This document shows, one piece after another, positions 56,351-64,000 of a stretch of 64,000 nt of DNA. The DNA is taken from assembly GCF_004358695.1 (NCBI RefSeq), contig NZ_SNAA01000016.1:1-64000 (forward strand). Reading direction: 5' to 3'. The number at the start of each line of letters is the position of its first letter. Position 1 is the stretch's first letter. The notes beneath the pieces are model-generated. The model made no database searches, had not been told where the DNA came from, and was given only the letters and a program-made list of their open reading frames with translations. The position numbers and the translations under genes were made by a program. The DNA is from Palleronia sediminis. Lineage in GTDB: Bacteria; Pseudomonadota; Alphaproteobacteria; Rhodobacterales; Rhodobacteraceae.

Positions 56351-57172
56351 ATGACCCGGGACGGCACGTTCCACCACGGCGATCCCGCCGCCGGCAAGAC
56401 GCCGATTATCGAGATGCGCAACATCGAAAAACATTTCGGCAGCGTGATCGCGCTGGCGGGCGTCAGCTTCGACGTCCGGCCCGGCGAATGTCACTGCCTT
56501 CTGGGCGATAATGGCGCGGGCAAATCGACCTTCATCAAGGTGATGTCGGGGGTGCACAAGCCCACCGCCGGTGAGATCCGGTTCGAAGGCAAGCCGATGC
56601 ATTTCGAGGATCCGCGCGACGCCATCTCGGCCGGGATCGCCACGGTGCACCAGCATCTCGCGATGATCCCGCTGATGAGCGTGTCGCGGAATTTCTTCAT
56701 GGGCAACGAGCCCGAGCGCAAGGTCGCGGGGATCCGGTTCTTCGACAAGAAGCGCGCGGATGCCGTGACCATGGAAGAGATGCGCAAGATGGGCATCAAC
56801 CTGCGCGGCCCCGACCAGGCGGTCGGCACCCTCTCGGGCGGCGAGCGCCAGACGGTTGCCATCGCCCGCGCCGTCCATTTCGGTGCCAAGATCCTGATCC
56901 TCGACGAACCGACCTCGGCGCTCGGCGTGCGCCAGACCTCGAACGTGCTGGCGACGATCGACCGGGTGCGCAAACAAGGGATCGGCGTGGTCTTCATCAG
57001 CCACAACGTCCGCCACGCCCTCGCCGTCGGAGACCGCTTCACCGTGCTCAACCGCGGCAAGACGCTGGGCACGGCGGAACGCGGCGGCATCACGCCCGAA
57101 GAGCTCCAGGACCTCATGGCCGGCGGCCAGGAACTCGCCCTCCTCGAAGGATCCCTCGGCGGCACGGTGTGA
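56351..57172 (+). CDS. Inositol-type ABC importer ATPase, single domain (IatA-like)
   Basis: The 273-residue ATPase has Walker A GDNGAGKST, signature LSGGERQT and Walker B LILDEPTSALG. Unlike RbsA-type ATPases (about 500 residues, two domains; see 62296-63792) it has one domain, so it must act as a homodimer. It is last in the operon. Confidence 0.82.
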   Translation: MTRDGTFHHGDPAAGKTPIIEMRNIEKHFGSVIALAGVSFDVRPGECHCLLGDNGAGKSTFIKVMSGVHKPTAGEIRFEGKPMHFEDPRDAISAGIATVHQHLAMIPLMSVSRNFFMGNEPERKVAGIRFFDKKRADAVTMEEMRKMGINLRGPDQAVGTLSGGERQTVAIARAVHFGAKILILDEPTSALGVRQTSNVLATIDRVRKQGIGVVFISHNVRHALAVGDRFTVLNRGKTLGTAERGGITPEELQDLMAGGQELALLEGSLGGTV

Positions 57173-57301
57173 TTTTTCGGCCGTAGAGGTTGCGGGGGCG
57201 GGGCGATGGGGGGGAGGCCTTTGGCCTGATAAGTGGTGTTCTCTGGCGTTGTCGACTGACGATATTGAGCCCGAACCCATCCGTGATATTCGAACAGGCA
57301 G

Positions 57302-58240
57302 TCAGATCGAACGCATGACGATATCGGGGACGATCCCGCTCGCGCGGGTGTAGCGACCGACGTCGCGGCCGGCGAAAAGCCCGTGATCCGTTACCAGGAT
57401 CGTATCGAGGCCGGCCGCCTGCCCGCCGAGAATGTCGGTGTGCAGGGTATCGCCGATCATGGCATACCGCCCGGGCGCGATCCCTGCACATGCCATGGAA
57501 AACGCTTCCCGGTAGGGTTTCCCGAACAAGCGCGGCGTTGCTCCGGTCCTGTCCTGGAATTCGTGCGCCCAGAAACCCGGCTCGATCGTCAGACCGCTTT
57601 CGCGCGGAGCCACAAGGTCGGGATTTCCCACGACGACGGGACGCGGCCGTTGCAAAACCTCCGCCACGAGCCGATCCTGCAACTCTGATGTCCATCGAGC
57701 CGAAGACAGGAAGAGAAATCCATCGGCGTCCTTCCAGTCCGCTCCGGGATCAAGGAGGTCGAAGATGTCCACGTCGGGAGCATCTTCGAAGACATCTTCT
57801 TCCGCCGCGATGGCACCCCAGCGCAGACCGGACGCCACGCTTTCGAGATGATCGAGGGTCACATCCCGACTCGAGACGATTTCATCCTGCGCGACATCGA
57901 GCCCGAGACGTCGGTACTTCTCAAATGCCGCCTTGCTTGTATAGCTTGCGGCGTTTGTCAGAATCCGGATGAGCTTGCCTTTGCGCCGCAGAGCACCGAG
58001 GCATTCCGCGGCTCCGGCGATGGCCGTCTCGCCGACATTGAGGACGCCGAAGCTGTCGAACAAAAACCCGTCGTAGTCGTGCGCAACGGAAAGGAGATCC
58101 GGCGCCGGTTTCGCTTGTCCGCCGGGTCCGGCTTGAGGCAGGCGTGGGCGGATCGCCTCGTACCGGTCGAAGGCCGCGTCCACCGTCAGGGTGTTGGCCT
58201 CTGCGGCCGATATGGCCGTCCGGGCGTCAGGCAATGTCAT
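57302..58240 (-). CDS. HAD-superfamily IIA phosphatase
   Basis: The 312-residue protein has HAD motif I in DGFLFDSFGVLN (the second Asp of the usual DxD is replaced, as in the TIGR01459-like subgroup), motif II with ILTNAAS, and motif IV in MIGDTLHTDILGGQAAG. It is last in a minus-strand catabolic operon and overlaps the kinase gene by 14 bp. It probably dephosphorylates a sugar or polyol phosphate; the substrate is unknown. Confidence 0.8.
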   Translation of the reverse strand: MTLPDARTAISAAEANTLTVDAAFDRYEAIRPRLPQAGPGGQAKPAPDLLSVAHDYDGFLFDSFGVLNVGETAIAGAAECLGALRRKGKLIRILTNAASYTSKAAFEKYRRLGLDVAQDEIVSSRDVTLDHLESVASGLRWGAIAAEEDVFEDAPDVDIFDLLDPGADWKDADGFLFLSSARWTSELQDRLVAEVLQRPRPVVVGNPDLVAPRESGLTIEPGFWAHEFQDRTGATPRLFGKPYREAFSMACAGIAPGRYAMIGDTLHTDILGGQAAGLDTILVTDHGLFAGRDVGRYTRASGIVPDIVMRSI

Positions 58241-59750
58241 TCGCAACGTCCTTGAGCCGGCGGAAATGATCGCGAAGAGCCGGGTAGATGTCCTTGTATA
58301 CGTCGAACATGCGGTCGTATTTTTCACCTGCCACCGGGTCCGGCTCGTAAAGCCGCCCGGGATGGCTCATCGCCTCGGCGGCCTCGGCAATACCGTTGTG
58401 CAATCCTGTTGCCGAAGCGGCGAGCATGGCCGCCCCGAGACAGGTCGCTTCGGGCTCGCTCGCCACCTCGACGGGGCGATGAAGCATGTCGGCGAGCATC
58501 TGGCACCAGAGCTGGCTTCGAGAGCCGCCGCCCATGATACGGAACGTTTCGGTCACGCTTCCTGTGGCGGCCTCGGCGCCGGTCGTCGACAGGCGCTGTT
58601 CCATCGACAGGCCCTCGAGGATCGCACGGTAGACGTGTGCCTTGCCGTGTCGCCCGGTAAGGCCGAAAAAAACGCCGCGCGCGTTGCTGTCCCAATATGG
58701 CGTCAGCGAGCCGGTAAGGTAGGGCAGCGCGATGAGGCCGTCCGCCCCGATCGGCAACCCGGCAGCGGCGCTTTCGAGGATCTGTTCCGGGATCACGCCC
58801 AGTCCGAAGGCGTCGGAGGGAACGCCGGAAAACCGGTCGACGAACCAGGTAATGTTGTAGGTGCCGCCGCCGAAGAACGTCTCGGTCAGATAGGAGCCGG
58901 GCAAGCCTCCCGCCATCGTCCGAAAGCTTCTATCGGTCCGGTAGTCCGCTGCGAAGCTGCCGGAGACGATCCCGGTGCCAAGATTGAGATAAGCCTGTCC
59001 GGGCCGGACGATCCCCACGCCCAACCCCGCGGACTGGCCGTCGCCAAGACCCGCAACCACCGGAAGGCCGGAATTGAGGCCGAGATCTTCGGCCACGGTG
59101 GCACGGAGGGATCCGACGACTGTTCCAGGCGCATGAACTTCTCCGAAATGGTGCTTTTGAAGCCCAAGCGCGTCGATCAGGCCGCCGTGGAGTTGAAAGG
59201 TCTCGAGGTCCAGCACCCCCAGTGGATCGACGCTGCCGTAAGAGGTCTGCCATTCGCCGGTCAGCCGGTTCACAAGGTAGGTGTGAACGTCGACGACCTT
59301 GTGCGCGCTCTCCAGCAGCTTCCGCTCACGGGCCTTGAGCCAAAGCAGCTTGTACCAGCTCGTCGCCGTGTTCGGCGGCTTGCCGGTGATCCGATGCACT
59401 TCCTCGCTGCCGTGCTCGGCCACCTCGGCCGTCGCACGCGTGTCGAGCCAGAGCATCGCGGGGCGCAGAGCATGACCAGCCTCGTCCAGGCAAGCGAAGG
59501 TTTCGCGCTGATGCGTGATCGAAATCGCGGCGAGACGGGACGGCGCGATCTGACGGCAGGCCTGACCGATGGCATCCGACGTGGCGCGCCACCAGTCGAC
59601 AGGATCCTGCTCGCCCCAGCCCGGCTTCGGCGCCGTATGCCTCATCGTGGCGCGACCCATGCTGAGTGCCCTGCCCTCGCAATCCCACACCACGGCCTTC
59701 GCGGCGGTGGTCGAGCAGTCGATGCCGAGAACGAGATCCCCGCCGCTCAT
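58227..59750 (-). CDS. FGGY-family carbohydrate kinase
   Basis: The 507-residue kinase has two actin-like ATPase lobes. N-terminal GIDCSTTAAKAVVWD binds phosphate, and MGGGSRSQLWCQMLAD is the C-terminal adenosine-site signature. It resembles xylulokinase/ribulokinase-type members but the substrate is not determined. It overlaps the AraM-like dehydrogenase gene by ATGA. Confidence 0.82.
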   Translation of the reverse strand: MSGGDLVLGIDCSTTAAKAVVWDCEGRALSMGRATMRHTAPKPGWGEQDPVDWWRATSDAIGQACRQIAPSRLAAISITHQRETFACLDEAGHALRPAMLWLDTRATAEVAEHGSEEVHRITGKPPNTATSWYKLLWLKARERKLLESAHKVVDVHTYLVNRLTGEWQTSYGSVDPLGVLDLETFQLHGGLIDALGLQKHHFGEVHAPGTVVGSLRATVAEDLGLNSGLPVVAGLGDGQSAGLGVGIVRPGQAYLNLGTGIVSGSFAADYRTDRSFRTMAGGLPGSYLTETFFGGGTYNITWFVDRFSGVPSDAFGLGVIPEQILESAAAGLPIGADGLIALPYLTGSLTPYWDSNARGVFFGLTGRHGKAHVYRAILEGLSMEQRLSTTGAEAATGSVTETFRIMGGGSRSQLWCQMLADMLHRPVEVASEPEATCLGAAMLAASATGLHNGIAEAAEAMSHPGRLYEPDPVAGEKYDRMFDVYKDIYPALRDHFRRLKDVANDIA

Positions 59751-61216
59751 GCAGCCTCCTTCCGCTCGGCGGCGCGGCACGCGTCTTCTACGCGCCTGAC
59801 GACCCGGTCGACGCCCGCCTCGTCCCACCAGCCGGCAAGAACGAGGAGATCGGCGATGGTGCCGCGTTCGCGCATGAACTGACAATTGGCCACCGTCCAG
59901 CGCATCAGGTCTTCGCCGACGACAGGATCGAGATCGCTGAACCGCTTTGGAGCAGATGCGCGGTGCAGACAGGCGGCGATCTCGTGCGATCCGAGAACGA
60001 GGGCATCATGGCCGCGACGAAGGTCCTGCCAATCGGCAAAGGTTTCCTCGATCCGGTCGCGGGATGCGTGCCAACGCTTCATCTTGGTGAGGTAGCGTGT
60101 CCAGCATTCGCGTCCGATGCGCCCGGTTGGATCGAGACCGGCGAAGGCGTCCTTTACCCGGGTCTCGAAGGCATCGACCCCCGGGAACATGCGGGCGATG
60201 TCGAGGCCCTCTTCGTCGATCCGGGCGCAGAACTCCTCCCAAGCGGCCATGCGGATGACGGAACCGACCCCGACCTGCGCGCCGTGAAGTCCGGTGGGTT
60301 CCCCCCTCTCGCCCGCGACCATGTCCAGCATGTGGCTGAAAAGATGCTCCATCCCCGAGAGGGATGCGGTCGTGCCGCCGGTGCCGGTGACGATGCCCCG
60401 CATGGCGAGGGCTTCGGCGAGGCGCGTGGTGGCTCCGGGCTCGGCCCTGCTGATGCCGGCGGACCATTCCTCGACGCCCTCGCCGCACAGGGCGAGGATA
60501 TCGATAAGCACCGGGGCGAATGTGTTATCGAGACCGAGTTCGTTCGCCAGGAACCAGTCGCCCGGGGCGCTATAGATCGACAGCAGCTCGCCAAATCCCG
60601 AGGCGTTCAGGATCAGCGGCGCCTGAGAAATTGTCACAGTGTCGATCAGCACCGCGTCGGGCCAGCGGCTCGGCAAGGTCGTCTTCACACCGTTTTGGAG
60701 GACCACGGCGAAGTTGTCCGTGTATCCGTCGACGGAGGCGGCGGTCTGTATGACGACCTGCACCGGGACGCCTGCCCGTTCGCATGCGACCTTGGCCACG
60801 TCCGTGATCGTGCCGCCTCCTACGGAAACGATGCAATCCGCTCCGATCGAGCGTTCGGCCGCCTCCGCGAGGATGGGTTCGTCGGCGTGCAACACCGGAT
60901 GCCCGTCGTCAAGGATAACGACCGTTGTGTCGAAGCCCGAAAGAAGTTCCGCGACGAGGTCCTTGAGCGGCTTGCCGTCGCGCCTGATGACGATAGGGTC
61001 GACGAGCATGCGGATCTTTGCGTTGCTGCCCGACGGACGCCCCGCTTCGGACAACATTCTGCGAACGACTTCGGCGAGATCGTCGAGCACCGTATCGCCG
61101 ATACGGAGATCGGTCATACCCAGCGAGGTGAACTGCGCGTTCGCGTCGTTTTCCGCGAGCACCTCGCGGATCCGGTCGAGCCGCGAGAGGTCGGAAAGTT
61201 TGAGATCCAATGCCAT
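59747..61216 (-). CDS. AraM/EgsA-like iron-containing alcohol dehydrogenase
   Basis: The 489-residue protein resembles the sn-glycerol-1-phosphate dehydrogenase-like family (AraM, EgsA), with the NAD motif VSVGGGTITDVAK and metal-site histidines in MEHLFSHML and LHGAQVGVGS. AraM of Bacillus subtilis reduces dihydroxyacetone phosphate to glycerol-1-phosphate. Here it is placed between an importer and a kinase. The C-terminal part (from about 400) extends beyond the usual 390-400 residues. The exact substrate is open. Confidence 0.75.
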   Translation of the reverse strand: MALDLKLSDLSRLDRIREVLAENDANAQFTSLGMTDLRIGDTVLDDLAEVVRRMLSEAGRPSGSNAKIRMLVDPIVIRRDGKPLKDLVAELLSGFDTTVVILDDGHPVLHADEPILAEAAERSIGADCIVSVGGGTITDVAKVACERAGVPVQVVIQTAASVDGYTDNFAVVLQNGVKTTLPSRWPDAVLIDTVTISQAPLILNASGFGELLSIYSAPGDWFLANELGLDNTFAPVLIDILALCGEGVEEWSAGISRAEPGATTRLAEALAMRGIVTGTGGTTASLSGMEHLFSHMLDMVAGERGEPTGLHGAQVGVGSVIRMAAWEEFCARIDEEGLDIARMFPGVDAFETRVKDAFAGLDPTGRIGRECWTRYLTKMKRWHASRDRIEETFADWQDLRRGHDALVLGSHEIAACLHRASAPKRFSDLDPVVGEDLMRWTVANCQFMRERGTIADLLVLAGWWDEAGVDRVVRRVEDACRAAERKEAA

Positions 61217-61236
61217 GAACTTGTCCCCTTTCTGTT

Positions 61237-62253
61237 TCAATTCGCGGTTTTGCGGTCCAGCATCACGGCGATGATGATTGCGATACCGATAACGACCGGT
61301 TGCAGGTTTGGGGACACGTTCAAAAGAGCCATACCATTGCGAAGCACGCCGATGATAAGTAGGCCGATGAACGTACCGAGCATGCCCCCCGATCCCCCGG
61401 CCAGGCTCGCCCCACCGATCACCACGACGGCGATGACGCTCAGCAGATCGCTTATGCCGGCAGTCGGATGCGCGCTGTCGAGGCGGGCGCCCAGCACGAG
61501 AGAGGCCACCGCTGCCAGGAAACCCGCGATGACGTAGACGAGGATCTTTACCTGCCGCGTGTTGATGCCGGAAAGCCGCGCGACCTCCTCGGAGCCGCCG
61601 ATCGCGTACAGAGACCGGCCCGTGGGACGGAAGGTCAGCCACCATGCGACAGTCAGGAAAATCGTCACCATCAGCAGCGACTCGAATGGCAAACCGAAAA
61701 TGCGGAGCGACGCAAGCCCTGTGAACCAATCGGGAAAACCCGTCACCGGACCGCCATTGGTGACGTAAAGTGCGAGGCCCGAGCATGCCGACATGGTCGC
61801 GAGCGTCGCCACGAAAGGCTGAACGCGCCCGTAGGTCGAGAGAACTCCGTTGACGAGGCCCACGAGCGCACCGACCCCGAGGCCGACGAGGCTCGAAAAG
61901 ACGAAGGGCACGCCAAAATCGCGGTAGAGCCAGGCGTTGACCATCAGGCTCAGTGCGACGACCGCACCCACCGAGAGATCGATGCCGCCGATAAGGATGA
62001 CGAGTGCCGCCCCGACCGCCATGATCCCGATCTCGGAGATCTGGCTGAAGATGTTGACCAGATTACGCTCTGTCAGGAAGTAAGGCGACATCCACGAAAA
62101 TGCGATGCAGACCGCAATCAGCCCGATAAGCGGCCCCGGGACTTGTCGCAGGACGCTCCCGCCGAGCGCCACCAGGCGCTCCGAGCTCGTTTGCGCCTCG
62201 GAGTTGCGGCCCGCCTTTACCGGCTCGTCCGTATTGGAATTGGCGTGTGACAT
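61237..62253 (-). CDS. Rbs-type ABC importer permease
   Basis: The 338-residue RbsC-like permease has about eight to ten hydrophobic segments and GGIDLSVGAVVALS. It lies between the ATPase and the AraM-like gene. The start at MSHANS is chosen; an upstream ATG (62274) would include its own GGGAGG ribosome-site sequence. Confidence 0.85.
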   Translation of the reverse strand: MSHANSNTDEPVKAGRNSEAQTSSERLVALGGSVLRQVPGPLIGLIAVCIAFSWMSPYFLTERNLVNIFSQISEIGIMAVGAALVILIGGIDLSVGAVVALSLMVNAWLYRDFGVPFVFSSLVGLGVGALVGLVNGVLSTYGRVQPFVATLATMSACSGLALYVTNGGPVTGFPDWFTGLASLRIFGLPFESLLMVTIFLTVAWWLTFRPTGRSLYAIGGSEEVARLSGINTRQVKILVYVIAGFLAAVASLVLGARLDSAHPTAGISDLLSVIAVVVIGGASLAGGSGGMLGTFIGLLIIGVLRNGMALLNVSPNLQPVVIGIAIIIAVMLDRKTAN

Positions 62254-62295
62254 GACGGTACTTTGCCTCCCCATTTTCGATCCGGTCCGTATCGC

Positions 62296-63792
62296 TCAAC
62301 CACTGACCGCCAGCGACATCACGCGCTCCGGAGTTGCCTCCTCACGGGACAATATCCCGCTCTGCCTTCCCTCGCTCATCACCAGGATGCGGTGCGACAG
62401 GCCGAGGACCTCTTCGAGTTCCGACGACACCACGATGATGCCCATCCCGGCTGAAGCCAGTTCTCGCAGGATCTTGTAGATCGCCATCTTTGCGCCGACG
62501 TCGACGCCGCGGGTCGGTTCGTCGACGATGAGGACGCGCGGCTCTTCCACGAGCCACTTCGCGAGCAGCACCTTCTGCTGATTGCCGCCCGACATCGCGC
62601 CGACCGGAAGGCTCATCCGGCCGCGGATATCGAAGCGGTACTTCTGGGCTTCGCCGATCTCCGCCACCCTGCGGCCCGTGATCTGGCCGAACTTCGCCAG
62701 CTTTTTTTCCCAAGGCAGGGTAATGTTCTCGGATGCGGAACGGTCGAGGTTCAGCCCCTGGCCCTTGCGGTCCTCCGGGACCATGAAGATCCCTGCCTTC
62801 ATCGCGCCCTTGGGGCTACGAAACCGGATGCCACGGCCGTCGACGCTGATCGTGCCCCGGTCGAGGCGGTCCGCGCCGGCAATCGTGCGAACGACATCGG
62901 TACGCCCGGCGCCGATCAGGCCGGCCATGCCGAGGATCTCACCCTCGTATAGATCGAACGACACGCCCTCGAAGGCGCCTGAATGGCCAGCGTCTCGGAC
63001 CTCCAGCACGACCTTGTCGCGCGAGGGCGAAGGCGGGTGATGCTTGAAGGTGAACTCGCGCCCGACCATCGCATTGATCATCTCGTCCTTGGGCACCGGC
63101 CTTTCGGTCCAGTGGGACACACGGTGGCCGTCGCGCAGGCAGACGACCTCATCGGCGAGTTCCCGAACCTCGTCGAGACGATGCGAGACGTAAATGACCC
63201 CGACGCCTTCGGACTTGAGCTTCTGCACCTGACCCATGATCTGCTCGGCCTCGGTCTCGCCGACAGCAGCGGTCGGCTCGTCGAAGATCACATAGCGGGG
63301 GTTGCGGAGTATCGCCTTGGCGATCTCGATGCCCTGCTGCACGGCCATGGTCAGTCCGCGCACGGGCCGACGCGGATCGACATGCACACCGAGGGTGGCC
63401 AGCACTGCGCGTGCTTTCTCCTCCATATAGCGGCGGTCGATGCGGCCGGCCTTCATCGGCAGCGCCCCGAGGAACAGGTTCTCGGCAACCGAAAGGCCCG
63501 GCAGCAGGCGGATTTCCTGATGAATGAGGGCGACGCCGCGTTGGATCGCGTCTGACGGCGAATGCGGTTCGTAGGGTTGCCCGTCCAGCCACATGCGGCC
63601 GTCCGTAGGGGCGACCACTCCGGCGACCAGGGAATTGAAGGTCGACTTGCCGGCGCCGTTCTCGCCGATCAGACCGACGCACGTGCCCGGCGCCAGAAAG
63701 AGATCCACGGATTTCAGAACGCTGATCGGGCCGTAGTTCTTGACGAGACCGCGACATTCCAGACCTTTCGGGGAGGGTGCGTTCGTTTCCAT
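62296..63792 (-). CDS. Rbs-type ABC importer ATPase, two-domain
   Basis: The 498-residue RbsA-like ATPase has two ABC domains. The first (about 10-240) has Walker A GENGAGKST but a changed signature (LTMAVQQGIEIAKA) and Walker B VIFDEPTAAV. The second (about 260-495) has a degenerate Walker A (GLIGAGRTD) and the signature MSGGNQQK. This asymmetry is usual for the family. It follows the binding-protein gene. Confidence 0.85.
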   Translation of the reverse strand: METNAPSPKGLECRGLVKNYGPISVLKSVDLFLAPGTCVGLIGENGAGKSTFNSLVAGVVAPTDGRMWLDGQPYEPHSPSDAIQRGVALIHQEIRLLPGLSVAENLFLGALPMKAGRIDRRYMEEKARAVLATLGVHVDPRRPVRGLTMAVQQGIEIAKAILRNPRYVIFDEPTAAVGETEAEQIMGQVQKLKSEGVGVIYVSHRLDEVRELADEVVCLRDGHRVSHWTERPVPKDEMINAMVGREFTFKHHPPSPSRDKVVLEVRDAGHSGAFEGVSFDLYEGEILGMAGLIGAGRTDVVRTIAGADRLDRGTISVDGRGIRFRSPKGAMKAGIFMVPEDRKGQGLNLDRSASENITLPWEKKLAKFGQITGRRVAEIGEAQKYRFDIRGRMSLPVGAMSGGNQQKVLLAKWLVEEPRVLIVDEPTRGVDVGAKMAIYKILRELASAGMGIIVVSSELEEVLGLSHRILVMSEGRQSGILSREEATPERVMSLAVSG

Positions 63793-63867
63793 GACTTGCT
63801 CCGAACAATCGGGTCGTGTTTCCGGGAGGCGGAATGGGTCCGAACCAATGGCTCGGACCCTCCTGGA

Positions 63868-64000
63868 TCACTTCATCTCGTCCGCTGCCGGACCGTAGAA
63901 GTCCGACGGCTGGTACTCGTCGATGTTATCCGCGGTCAGCAGCACGGCATCCTGGTACTGAAGCTCGGGAATGGAATCGCCCTCGCCGTTCATGATCTTC
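63868..64000 (-). CDS. Periplasmic sugar-binding protein, C-terminal end (partial)
   Basis: The window ends inside this gene. The 43 visible C-terminal residues run from KIMNGEGDSIPE to GPAADEMK, consistent with the end of an RbsB-like binding protein, followed by a TGA. Its position ahead of the ATPase on the minus strand supports the call. Confidence 0.65.
   Translation of the reverse strand, partial: KIMNGEGDSIPELQYQDAVLLTADNIDEYQPSDFYGPAADEMK

Overview
The window is high-GC alphaproteobacterial DNA with dense, overlapping operons (many ATGA/GTGA stop-start junctions). The gene set (a beta-hydroxyaspartate cycle cluster, sulfonate catabolism, Hint-domain RTX proteins, tupABC, an inositol cluster) points to a marine-type Rhodobacteraceae (Roseobacter/Paracoccus relatives). 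Housekeeping genes (purM, purN, rnd, sufE, a CAT-anticodon tRNA) suggest a chromosomal location. Every family call comes from reading translated sequence and motifs; no database search was run.

Region 1 (0.3-12.9 kb) breaks down nitrogen-rich C2 precursors. It holds allE, the beta-hydroxyaspartate cycle cluster bhcR/bhcABCD, a purine operon (puuE-uraD fusion, allA, NCS2 permease), divergent hiuH, a LysR regulator and creatinase. Ureidoglycolate lyase releases glyoxylate and creatine leads to glycine. These are the two substrates the beta-hydroxyaspartate cycle condenses into C4 compounds, so the region reads as one metabolic hub.

Region 2 (13.1-25.3 kb) is a sulfonate locus. A DeoR regulator, hpsN, suyA, suyB, a ComC-like dehydrogenase and suyZ lie on the minus strand. 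Divergent from them is a six-gene glycerol-type ABC importer (glpSTPQUV-like) with no glpD or glpK nearby. The DeoR gene heads the hpsN operon, so the importer may carry the glycerol analogue dihydroxypropanesulfonate.

Region 3 (25.3-30.7 kb) contains two Hint-domain proteins, one with 16 RTX repeats, each paired with a paralogous APH-like phosphotransferase. I recognise no characterised system of this kind.

Region 4 (30.9-38.3 kb) holds sufE, a lipoprotein, rnd, purN, purM, the tRNA, and a tungstate operon tupBCA with an HTH/periplasmic-binding-type regulator. Region 5 (38.4-45.1 kb) continues the oxyanion theme: a TrmO-like protein, an orphan ModA-like binding protein, a B12-type importer resembling MolABC, a Mop molbindin and a MOT1-like permease. 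It ends with a membrane protein that appears to lack a canonical start codon.

Region 6 (45.1-57.2 kb) is a myo-inositol catabolic and uptake regulon under a LacI regulator, with matching palindromic operators in both divergent promoters. Region 7 (57.3-64.0 kb) looks lower in GC by eye. It carries a rbs-type ABC importer, an AraM-like dehydrogenase, an FGGY kinase and a HAD-IIA phosphatase for an unidentified polyol or sugar, and runs off the window end inside the binding-protein gene.
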